Assembly: GCF_026151205.1 (NCBI RefSeq)
Contig: NC_087076.1
Location: forward strand, 3,249,902 to 3,313,901
Source: Bolinopsis microptera
Lineage: Eukaryota; Ctenophora; Tentaculata; Lobata; Bolinopsidae
Direction of reading: 5' to 3'
DNA length: 64,000 bases
Shown: in pieces, positions 36,601 through 44,621 of the stretch
Layout: each line of letters opens with the position of its first letter
Numbering within the stretch: position 1 is the stretch's first letter
Notes under the pieces: model-generated
The model's input: the letters and a program-made list of their open reading frames with translations, nothing else
Databases searched by the model: none
Told to the model about the DNA's origin: nothing
Made by a program: the position numbers and the translations under genes

Positions 36601-36742
36601 GAATAATATCATTATCAAACACATATTTGTTTAGCATCATGTGGCTTCGCTGGGAGAGCCCACAGATGTTGATAGTACATATTTTTCCTAGGATATTATT
36701 TTTACTTCTACCCATATCTAAACAGGAACTAGTGCTAGTCAT
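33659..36742 (-). CDS. LINE ORF2: apurinic-type endonuclease and reverse transcriptase
   Basis: 1,027 residues. The N-terminal endonuclease of the exonuclease III fold shows QET (residue 52), MGDFNARH (about 157-164), SLIDFFITSN and RGHVPV. The reverse transcriptase follows: PGSYRPISISSYLGKLFERI, QEGFSKGRNT, LFIDFEKAFDSVW, YGLPQGSVLSPILF and the catalytic FADDG at about residue 722, then LGITLDSKLNFKQH. The protein makes and integrates element cDNA by target-primed reverse transcription. The ORF ends early at PVVSTTP; the natural C-terminus continues in another frame (33273-33617). All catalytic residues I looked for are present. Confidence 0.92.
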   Translation of the reverse strand: MTSTSSCLDMGRSKNNILGKICTINICGLSQRSHMMLNKYVFDNDIILLSIQETGRNQEYKKLDNMKTYEDTNNQTNKGCAVMVRNDAMFTQFCDISKCSKNIDTVWGMLCWSGKRYIIGNVYLKLDYLSGVKEFNGMLDKAYNLAKKHQCSGIITMGDFNARHIIWNDSVNNKYGKCLEECLDWSKFSVHAPSSRTFLSKNGSSLIDFFITSNDLDYNLGTPFTDDKAILYSGAPVRGHVPVTITINPRCPRDAKKSEKKLDLSSMNWDDWTSDIEQTLSAEAIESLAFDNSIDNLWKLIEDTINEATKANCSLKLVTKHSKPYWTKELSSKSKELRDALGTYLTRNTDEAFERFQAAKEIFEETRKQACQQFIVNKTQNLNVAQANKFWKDFNRLFKPPTDQQVEALVNEDGTVMTENKEIEKELFETFFMGKHIVENIDKFDQNFYNETNKLYSEIKEGGFQPFADSMDNFQHSTKLYCPVTHGEILGIIKGNKSTAGSFDNCQVHPSMLKHLGPNALHALSILFSLCLRNGKWVWNASNIIFLKKEGKSSYAKPGSYRPISISSYLGKLFERILACRLETYLFTIGLIDSNQEGFSKGRNTIRYLHRLTAGIKGDMMKKLTVLCLFIDFEKAFDSVWKQGLIVKLWKVGVHGCYLRTIDSFLFGRTVSLLLNGFIGPVRMCLDYGLPQGSVLSPILFKFYVFDMETLCQLYEQIQAFKFADDGTIKVTGKDLEECLFYLELAMGFIGEWTSQWRMVINCNVNKTEVICFQCQDASAVPKSFDLCGNTIYLTDSSKVLGITLDSKLNFKQHSQDVYNKLIYRWVCLSRYTNRNWGMNQKVLVRLAKTVMFSSLFYGSFIWQTNANMLELNKLWYKVAKSAVGAVFNVQNAILEVILGIPPLRVTNRIISVKHYLKVFSSIHIDVHHDFICREIESGNTKILGQMRDVLKFLKWKVEVHADSVLPGDAIIIGLNDASKLFELSRKACHYTKVSIKQFTEFVWQESIKNQLQMEGWSQIPVVSTTP

Positions 36743-38156
36743 ATTGACGATCTACTGAGAATTGAGCCAATTTATTCTTGTATACTTCACAATCATAGGA
36801 GCCAGCTTTGTGATCTTTGTTGCAGTGTGCACATTTGAATCCTGTGGTTATGTCACATGAAAGACTCTCATGATTTCCTGCACATTTCCCACACTTAGCA
36901 GATTTGTTGCAGTACCTGTGAACATGGCCCCAGCCCTGACACTTATTGCACTTTATTACTCTTGATTTTCGTTTGTATTCCTCAACAATGTATCTCTGGT
37001 TGCAGAATTTTATCTTTTCATCCATTACTTTGAGCAGGCTGTTTCTAGATTTGAATTCAACTTTAATCAGTCCCATGAATGAATTGTCACCTTTGCGCTT
37101 GAGGAACTCGCAGCCCTCTATATCCTCTGAGTAATTGTTCATGATATCATCTTTCATCTGATCTTCAGATAGGTCATCGTAAACGTGTTTGACTATTCCA
37201 GTGGTGTTGTCAGCTCCCGGAATTTTCATGCCCTTATTTCCTCCAAAGAATTCAGTAGACCAGCTATCATGAACAGACTTGGCAGTGGTCTCATCCTCAA
37301 ACTCAAAGGTTATAGAACCAGATGCTGTTAGGCGACAGTGTTTAATGACTAAGCCTTTGTGGTGTTTGTTGAACTCTTTCCTGATATCACGACTGGTGCG
37401 GATGTTAGTGTCACCTGGTCTGACTGCCACTCTTATCCGTTTAAGCTTATCTGCATTCTGGCTATCCCTAGTAGATTTAGTCATTGTGTGGAGACTCTCA
37501 ACCAAGTTTGTAGGAAGCAAAGCACTTCGATGGTGATTCGCATTACTTGCTTTACTGGTCACTCCACTATAGGATGGTTTACTGGCAATACTAACAAGGT
37601 CCTCTACCTGATCTGACATGAGATTAATTGTATTTGCCGTCTTGGTAACCTTCTTTTCAATTCGCCTTAGCTTGAGGGCAGCACTGCCATATACTCTATT
37701 GCAGGGTGGACATAGAACTTTGACATAGCCAGGGGACTTTGTAATAAAATCAAATTCTGGTTTAGTAAGGGGTCTGCTAGAGCATTGGTTGTGAAAATAC
37801 ATGTTACAACCATCACATTCAATTCCCGATCCACTGGAATCACTTTTGTCTGTGACTTCCCCAGCACATACTTGGCATGGATATAACACTTTGCCAGACT
37901 TGTTTTTTGGAAACAGCCCTTCAAAACTGTCATCTTTTGTTTTAAAATCCACAAAATCACCATTTTTGAATATCACCTGTATGTCAGATTCATTGTATTC
38001 ACTTAGCCCGTTGTTGTAAATTACGCTGGACTTCAATAGTTCGATCCTGCCGTCCAAGTCGTAGTCCTGTGGGGCAATCAGCTGAAGTTTACGGTGTATC
38101 TTGTCAATCTGGGGGGTTGAGACATTAGTCAAGGAAATAATAGTTTCGCCTGGCAT
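36735..38156 (-). CDS. LINE ORF1 protein: PHD finger and CCHC zinc knuckles
   Basis: 473 residues. Residues about 95-155 form a PHD finger (CQVCAGEVTDKSDSSGSG, then ECDGCNMYFHNQC and LCPPCN). The middle contains an RRM-like segment (RIRVAVRPGDTNIRTSRDI). Residues about 405-465 carry consecutive zinc knuckles (CNKCQGWGHVHRYC, CGKCAGNHESLSC, CAHCNKDHKAGSYDC). ORF1 proteins of CR1-type and related LINEs bind the element RNA, and PHD fingers are known in some of them. The stop codon overlaps the start of ORF2 (ATGACTAG), so ORF2 is probably made by termination-reinitiation. Confidence 0.85.
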   Translation of the reverse strand: MPGETIISLTNVSTPQIDKIHRKLQLIAPQDYDLDGRIELLKSSVIYNNGLSEYNESDIQVIFKNGDFVDFKTKDDSFEGLFPKNKSGKVLYPCQVCAGEVTDKSDSSGSGIECDGCNMYFHNQCSSRPLTKPEFDFITKSPGYVKVLCPPCNRVYGSAALKLRRIEKKVTKTANTINLMSDQVEDLVSIASKPSYSGVTSKASNANHHRSALLPTNLVESLHTMTKSTRDSQNADKLKRIRVAVRPGDTNIRTSRDIRKEFNKHHKGLVIKHCRLTASGSITFEFEDETTAKSVHDSWSTEFFGGNKGMKIPGADNTTGIVKHVYDDLSEDQMKDDIMNNYSEDIEGCEFLKRKGDNSFMGLIKVEFKSRNSLLKVMDEKIKFCNQRYIVEEYKRKSRVIKCNKCQGWGHVHRYCNKSAKCGKCAGNHESLSCDITTGFKCAHCNKDHKAGSYDCEVYKNKLAQFSVDRQYD

Positions 38157-38480
38157 AGTACCAAAGAGGATGAAGATACCAAAACCAAATCCAAGCTAAT
38201 TAGATAGTAGTAAGTAGGTTGGGCCAAAGACTGGATCTAAATCGAAAAAGTTTGAACCAACCGGAGAGGTTCCGACTTATGGGTCGGACTCCCTTTGTAT
38301 ATTTGGGAAGACGAGAAGAAGGAGATCTCAGTTTCAGGTATTGAGGCGTTATCTGGTCTGAGTTTTCGTATTGTCTTATCTACGGTCCCACTACTTGTTT
38401 GCGTACATGTCACATACCTCAAATTATTTGTTATATAGTAGTGTTGAAAGTATTAAACTGGTAAATTGTTAATTTATAAT
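38157..38480 (-). other. Probable 5' untranslated region of the LINE
   Basis: It lies between the ORF1 start and the point (about 38484, CGGTCTGACA) where the flanking repeat copy A resumes by comparison with 57.83 kb. No gene is seen. Confidence 0.5.
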
Positions 38481-38483
38481 TAG

Positions 38484-38655
38484 CGGTCTGACAAACACAA
38501 AACAAAAACTTTCAAATTATAACAATAAATATTTTATATTTTTAGACTTGATCAGACATCATAACAACATTGTTTTATAAACTAAACTTGTAGCGCAATG
38601 CACAACTGGGTCGCGCCGCGCAGCAAATAATTATAAACGCAACCATTTTTATATG
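38484..38655 (+). repeat. Composite repeat copy A, middle segment
   Basis: AACTTTCAAATTATAACAAT and following sequence match 57840-57895 and 58025-58045, and the block with CTTGTAGCGCAATGCACAAC and GCGCCGCGCAGCAAATAATT matches 63210-63270. The order is the same as in copy B. Confidence 0.85.
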
Positions 38656-39016
38656 ATTTGAAACTTTTACAAAATAGCAAATATACAAATGTACAGCAAA
38701 TCGAACAAACATATAAAATGGGCCGAAATGTATAAATGCTATAAAGCGTGGGTCAGTGAAACAAGTTCAGAGGACAACTTTTAAAACACGAGGTTTATGG
38801 CCGCCAGAAGTCTCAATAACGTCACCTCCACCTAGTAATAAAATTATGAAATATGAAGTGTGAAACAAATTATGAAATATGAAGTGTGAAACAATCAAGA
38901 AATAGCTCGTATATAAATTATAAAATTGTCTCTCAAATACAGATAACGTCCGAAAACTATTAAGATACACAATACTCATTCAAATACTGATCAGTGTCCG
39001 AGAGATATGAATTGCT

Positions 39017-39961
39017 TCACGGTGGTTTCTTATCACGGCTACAGACTTTCCCGTACCGGATATAGTGGTCGAGATGAGTCTGTTCAACCCTCTTCTTCTT
39101 CAGGTCCGTAACCAGATGTTTCCTCGTTGCTCGTTCTTCGCTAGATCTATCTGGACAGATCCATACATTTTTGTGGGTCTCAACTAGCCTCAGTCTTCCT
39201 GTTTTCGTCAGAATCTGTTGAACCGCTGTAGAGCTTGGGACAGTGATCTTTACTGGTCGGATAGTCGTACTACCTGGCCTCTTCCTGCCGACTCTAGTCG
39301 CTTCGAAGTGAGGTTTCTCCCCAATCTCCTCCAGAACTGCGGTTACTAGCGCTGGAAGCTGTTCTCCCTCTTCTTCTTTCAACCCAAACACGATCAGGTT
39401 CTTGCTCCTGTCCTCCTCTGCAGCCACACTCTTCATCACCTTCTTCAGGATGTTACTGTTGCAGACCGTATCACTTGCACTGTTCTGTTGTACAGCTGCA
39501 CTGTAGCTCTTAATCCCTGACTCCACCGTTGTTTGCACTGTCTTCTTAACCGACGTCTTAAACAACTCTAGTTCTTTGTCCTTCTGCACAAGCAGCTGGC
39601 CCTGCAGCCTGATCAACTTATCCTTGTCTTCAAACGCTTCCGTCTTCAAGAAATATATGATCTCCTCCATTTTACTCATCTGGCATTCATGCCGTTGAAC
39701 GAGGTCTATTGCTTCCACAAGCCGAAGTGCCAGATGCTTTTTATAGACAGTTGGAGCCATAAATATTTCTCTGTCCATATCTCCACAAATATCTCTGTCG
39801 TCGATTTTCAGTTCTTTTCCCAGCGTAATGAACCACTTAGTAACACTGTCCTTCAATTTTGTCTGTTCATCATACTCGAATCCTTGAATTTGGTCCAGAG
39901 ATTGGGTCACCTTACGATCATCCTCCATAATGTACTTGTATAGGAATGTACAAGTACACAC
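39017..39961 (-). CDS. LINE ORF1-like protein (coiled coil plus RRM-like nucleic-acid-binding domain)
   Basis: 314 residues. The N-terminal half is charged and heptad-like (MSKMEEIIYFLKTEAFEDKD), the middle has AAEEDRSKNLIVFGLKEEEG, and the C-terminal half has RPVKITVPSSTAVQQILTKT and VWICPDRSSEERATRKHL. This is the L1-type ORF1 layout (coiled coil, RRM, C-terminal domain) common in invertebrate LINEs; such proteins act as RNA chaperones for the element. No RT ORF follows, so the copy is 3'-truncated or solitary. The paralogous site in copy B (about 63265) lacks it, so the whole 38.66-40.07 kb block is an insertion. Confidence 0.75.
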   Translation of the reverse strand: MCTCTFLYKYIMEDDRKVTQSLDQIQGFEYDEQTKLKDSVTKWFITLGKELKIDDRDICGDMDREIFMAPTVYKKHLALRLVEAIDLVQRHECQMSKMEEIIYFLKTEAFEDKDKLIRLQGQLLVQKDKELELFKTSVKKTVQTTVESGIKSYSAAVQQNSASDTVCNSNILKKVMKSVAAEEDRSKNLIVFGLKEEEGEQLPALVTAVLEEIGEKPHFEATRVGRKRPGSTTIRPVKITVPSSTAVQQILTKTGRLRLVETHKNVWICPDRSSEERATRKHLVTDLKKKRVEQTHLDHYIRYGKVCSRDKKPP

Positions 39962-40074
39962 GCAAAGGCTAACTACGCGGTAGCAGCAAACTGAACTTAT
40001 CGCAATTTACAAAAGATAAGAGAGCTCGATAATTGCAACGTAAGCTACACTGACTACACACACACTGTTGAAAT

Positions 40075-41060
40075 CGAAAACGTTTCTCCAAGTATCGTCC
40101 ATGAATGTCAATGAAATTTAAATTTTGTGGATTTATTATTAATATTAAATAGAATAGTATCAACAAAATTGTAGGTTTATAACCTAACAAAACGCGTGCC
40201 GAATTGAATTTGTTGTAGGTTTATAACCTACCAGGACGCGCGCCGAGTTGGACTTGTCGACGGTCGAATATATGGAACAAATATTTTACGAGTGTCACCC
40301 GTTAATGAACTCGTCGACGGTCTTATAAATATTATAGAAACAAATATTTTACGAGTATCACCAGTTAACAACAAAATGATTTAAAAAATCACATATCTTA
40401 GCTTAATGTGCTAATCTGTGACCTTAAAACAAATTGTTTCAACATTTAAATTGCAGACAGAGGTGCGAGAAAAAACATTGTTGATATAAACAGTCTAGAT
40501 CTTAACTTGGAGCCACAAGGTCAAGGGTAAAAGATTTTTGATTGTTAAGGGAAGTTTTTGAATTCTTAAAGGGTTGATTTTATATAGGGTCATTGCTATA
40601 TTATGTGTATATTGTTTGAATAATTTTGTTTCATAAAACATTTAAATTGCAAGCTTCCATATATTTCAGTTCATTGTTAAAGTTATTGATAAACATATTT
40701 CGTGCAACTAAATCATTTCTTAAAATAGATAACAATTTCATTCTCGGTCTTCCTAATCTATCAACAAACAGATTGTCAGAATCAATAGCGAGTGATAATT
40801 CCACTTGAGCTGGAAGTGTTCCCTGGCTTCTGAGGGCTGAGTATATGACCAAACATCTTCCAACGCTGATATTCAATACGCTTAGACAGCATTCCGACAT
40901 TACATCTTTTGTATAGTGTTTTATTGCTGAATTATGAGTGCGGCGAGCATGAACATCGCTCTCGGGTATATCGAGAGATAATCGGAGAAACTGAATCCTC
41001 TGGAGGGAATTTTCTAGAGTTAGTAAACCTGGTTGCCGAATTCGACAGTCATCTCCACTG
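40075..41060 (-). repeat. Composite repeat copy A, right segment
   Basis: Matches 63275-64000. The part 40585-41060 is nearly identical to 63575-64000, including a minus-strand reading frame (MSECCLSVLNISVGRCLVIY and FVDRLGRPRMKLLSILRNDL). Between 40160 and 40340 there is a local duplication of GTAGGTTTATAACCTA and of CTCGTCGACGGTC-type motifs. Confidence 0.9.
40631..40900 (-). pseudogene. Fragment of an unidentified mobile-element protein (copy A)
   Basis: 89 residues from the conserved Met, ending ACNLNVL. The same protein segment is longer and more open at 63566-63967. Upstream of the Met the frame stays readable (PESDVHARRTHN) for about 25 residues. The high identity with copy B at the protein level and the open frame suggest a once-coding C-terminus. 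I do not recognise the family. Confidence 0.5.
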
Positions 41061-41507
41061 AAAAGGGAAAACCCGGTACCTCAGCCCAACCATCCAGAAC
41101 GAGGTTATAGTTCTTAAAGGTGCAGAGACCACCAAAGTTATCGTAAACTCTTTGCTGCGGACCCCATTCTTCGCTCTAATCCTGGATTCGACAACTGACA
41201 TCAGCAAGGTGAGCACAAACATTACAAAACTTCAGTTACGTGATGATTAGACATCTATGCGTTTGTACTGTGTTCTAAACTACATTCGACAATGGTCCAT
41301 GAAATATGAATCGGTATTCAGTGAAAATATAATTACTTATCGAAGCCCTTGATTATACACTAATCACTACAGGTAATCATAGATTAGCTTAAAGTTATCT
41401 TTATTTCAGATTGATCAACTGAGTATTGTTGTGAGATACGTAATACGTATCAGTGAAAGGAGACGCCTTTACGATATAGATAGATGAAAGCTTTTTAGGC
41501 TTTGTTC

Positions 41508-42960
41508 CTATGAAGTCCAGTTCCGCAGAGGCAGTATCCACTGCTGCTATAGAGAATATAGCAGAGCTAGGCTTAAGTATCGATCAACTAAGGGCACAGG
41601 TACGTAAAGAAAAAAGGTTGCACAGATAGCTATCAATATTACGCTTTGGCAATGAATAATTAGCAATAAGTAATTAGCAATAAGTAATTAGCAATAAGTT
41701 ATTAGCAATAGGTAAGTAGCAATGAGCAATAATTAATTATTATTTAGTTGATTGATAGATTATGTAAATGGATGGAGTTTTTTGCAACAATGGACAACTT
41801 ATGAATCAACAAAATTTTAGAGCTCTTAGCATCTAATATCTTAGGAATGATAACACGTTTTTGCTTAGGGCTACGATGGGGCAAGTGTTATGTCCGGAAT
41901 ACACAACAAGGTTCAAGCTTTGATCAAACAGAAGATTTGGAACCCTGTGCCATTCGTACACTGCTTGTCACACAACCTAAACCTGGTCCTCCAAGATTCT
42001 GTTGGGTCGATTATCAATGTGAAGGATTTTTCTGATTGCTTGGGACAGGTAAATTGGAATTGAATAGTTATATCTAATAGTCCAATGCATATCGTGGCCA
42101 GTTCATTCTTGAATTTATTTATCAGCAGTTTAATTCCCATTTCTGTAAGATACTAAACACGAATGACGAGAACAGGCCCACTTAAGTATACAGTATACAT
42201 ACATTATGTTTCAAATTTCAGCTGAAACATAACGCATTGAGTCCAGCTATTTGAGATGGCAGGAGCTAAAGATGAACAACTACAGGTTGGAACTGAAACG
42301 GCTCTGTCCAACTAGATGGAGCTTCAGACACGAAAGTGTGAGAGCCATCAAATGCCAGTAGGAGGCAATTATCAGCTCAGTATTGACTAAAGTCTTGTTC
42401 ACCGGAGACAGAGCTTCCAGAGCAACTGGATTACTCCTGCAAGTAAGAAGCTTTGAGTTCACAATAACTCTGATATTGTGCGAGCAGATCCTGACAAAAG
42501 CGAACAGGGTGAGTTAATTTCATTACTTTATCAATGTATCATTCCATAATTTATGCTGAAGAGTCACAATACAGTTAAAAGTTTTCCAAATTCCAACTAT
42601 TCGTTTTAACGAACTTATTAGAATAAATCAACCCTTCTTCCTCAGACATTGCATCCTTCAGGTCTGAAACCTTCTCCAGACTGTGGAAATCGACCTCACA
42701 GCCATGACAACGGCACTCTCAAGTCTTCACAGACATCTACAACTCATAGAGAAGAACTGTGAAAGGGTATTACTAGCTGCTAGTGTGCAGGCGAAACTTT
42801 GTGGTACAGAGGAGAGTTTCAAACTACAACTCAGCAGAAACCTGTATTGTTACAGCAGCAGAGTGAGAGGCCAAGCTTTGGACGAGATGTCCAAACTCCA
42901 AAGAGACTCTCTACAAGACAACCGTCTTTCTTCCCTCCATCCGAGCCTGTTGGCCACGTA
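41508..42960 (+). pseudogene. Decayed hAT-like (DUF4371/ZMYM-type) transposase gene
   Basis: An exon at 41511-41600 ends IENIAELGLSIDQLRAQ at a GTACGT donor and continues after an acceptor at about 41871 with GYDGASVMSGIHNKVQALIK and then VPFVHCLSHNLNLVLQDSVG, the hallmark of hAT-derived DUF4371 transposases. Further on, about 42275-42350, comes RLELKRLCPTRWSFRHESVR, then an in-frame stop, and at 42683-42961 a helical C-terminal-like piece (TALSSLHRHLQLIEKNCERV). Stops and a frame break before 42250 show it is not intact. The N-terminal domain and DDE first half were not found upstream. It may be an old domesticated or dead element. Confidence 0.65.
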
Positions 42961-43134
42961 ATAGAGCCTGTTGGTAAAACTCCCGTCCAAGTCGAAGACC
43001 AGCTTTTATAAAGCTCTCCGATGTATCCTTGTTAATGCTTCTTCATATAGAGACTTCCCTCATAAGAGCATATCTGGGCTTATTGACATCTTAGTAATCG
43101 CTGTATCAGAAGCAATAGCTGAAACTCACGGTTC

Positions 43135-43534
43135 ATTAAGGCATCATGTAGCCGGTGGGCCCGACATGATACGACATATTTTGACATGTCGGGGTTTGTC
43201 GGGATTTGTCAGGGTTTGTCGGGGTTTGTCGGGGTTTGTCAGGGTTTGACGGGGTTTGACGGGGTTTCCGGTTTGTCGAGCCTGGAGGCTTTTTTTTTCT
43301 TTTTTTTTTTTTTTTTCTTTTTTTTTGAGTCTCCCAACAAAAAGCCGAGACGGAGTCATCAAGCTTTACGTGGAAAAAACACTATACAAGAAGGCCTCAT
43401 GTAGCCGGTGGGCCCGAGGCAAAACCCCTCGACAAACCCCGTTTGTCGGGGTTTGTCGGGATATGTCGGGGTTTGTCGGGATATGTCGGGGTTTGTCGGG
43501 GTTTGTCGAGCCTGGAGGCTACATGATGCCTTCA
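43135..43534. mobile_element. 400-bp TIR element with GGGGTTTGTC minisatellite
   Basis: AAGGCATCATGTAGCC near the left end (about 43137-43152) is the exact inverse of GGCTACATGATGCCTT at the right end (about 43517-43532), and TTCATTA flanks both sides, consistent with a target duplication of 6-8 bp. Inside are two arrays of the decamer GGGGTTTGTC and variants (43185-43270 and 43440-43510), a poly-T tract, and another GTAGCCGGTGGGCCCGA copy in the middle. ORFs through it are low-complexity artefacts. Confidence 0.75.
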
Positions 43535-44205
43535 TTAATCGATGAGTTAAAGTTAAGATATTGCAACACAGATGCAAATTACAACAGAATACAAAATGAG
43601 TTAAAGATAAAGCTTATGGGGCCTCCACCTTGTACAGATAGTGCAGAAAACTTAATTAACAAGGTTGCTTGGTGTATGACAGAGAAGCACAATTTCATTA
43701 CTTCACATAATAATATGGGGGCTGCGATGAAAAATTATAGAAAAATGAAGTATTCATTGCCATTTTATTTCTAACTTAATCATTTGTACAGCTGGATCTG
43801 TAAAGATTATAAATAGCAAAAATATCATTATTAATAAGAGACTTCATAAGACCAAATCTGGTCAATCATCCCCAGAGACTTCTGTTCAATCACCCCCTAC
43901 AACTTCTGCTGGATCACTGAAAAGGCTTTAAAAAAAGAAGGATGAAGCAGTTTTTAGAACAACACCATAAAGACCAGTCCAAAACTGCTTCACCTCTAAT
44001 CTCAGACAATGAAGTCGAGATAATGGAATCTGAATTTGTGGCAATAAGTGACGTTGTAAAAGAGGAGGAAGATATCAGTCAAAATGACGATAGATTGACC
44101 TTACCGGGAAAGCTCTTACCTTTTTTAGACAAAGCAACTCGAAAGTTGACTCTGAGTAGTTCTGTCATACTACTCTCTACAAGTGGAGTTATAAGAATGC
44201 TCTGA
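43535..44205 (+). other. Coding-like stretches of unknown origin, probably decayed transposon
   Basis: Reading frames such as MGPPPCTDSAENLINKVAWC (through 43774) and EVEIMESEFVAISDVVKEEE (43942-44205) are acidic and plausible but have no start, splice or family support. They may be the 3' remainder of the hAT-like element interrupted by the TIR insertion. Confidence 0.3.
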
Positions 44206-44442
44206 TGGTCTTATAAGTCTGAATTGGTCCTATAGTGCAGTAATTAGAAGACATTCGGTGAAGACATTCAGTGATTTTCATCACTTTTTATATTATTAAA
44301 AAATGTGTAGATTATTCTTTGTACCTAACTGAGGATTGAAAGTTTGAGAAAGGACCATGGTCATTAACCGTGCTACCCATTTCTGAGTTTCTGCAGATAG
44401 CCTGTTACAAATTGTGGAGACAATTTAAATCAAAAGTTACAA

Positions 44443-44507
44443 TTTTTGTCCGTTTTTGTCCGTGCGGTACCCTATTTTCTGAAAACACGGACAAAAACGG
44501 ACAAAAA
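44443..44507. repeat. Inverted repeat with 22-bp arms
   Basis: TTTTTGTCCGTTTTTGTCCG plus TG at 44443-44464 is perfectly mirrored at 44486-44507. The arms are themselves tandem repeats of TTTTTGTCCG, and the loop is about 21 bases. It lies just upstream of the ZFR-like gene. Confidence 0.85.
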
Positions 44508-44621
44508 AAACACGATCCCCCACTCCTGTGCACTTTGAACAGTAGCTTTAAATTTTAAACTTACAAGTTAATTTACTTTAAACTTAATTTACTCACAATA
44601 TACCAATAGGTAGTTCAAATT

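Larger units (their letters stand above)
33273..38156 (-). mobile_element. Nearly full-length LINE (CR1/L2/Jockey-like) with PHD ORF1 and EN-RT ORF2
   Basis: Two long minus-strand ORFs in retrotransposon order overlap by 8 bases, with a third stretch that continues ORF2 after a frameshift. The insertion is probably longer than the coding part, roughly 32.59-38.48 kb, because copy B at about 57.82 kb joins the two flanks directly (GGTCAATGGTCTGAC). No poly-A tail or exact target duplication could be defined. Apart from the single frameshift, the coding sequence is open, so this is a young copy. Confidence 0.85.

Noticed and set aside
43144-43577. Several overlapping ORFs on both strands through the GGGGTTTGTC array
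   Set aside because: They are translations of a minisatellite and poly-T tract with a period that avoids stops, not genes.
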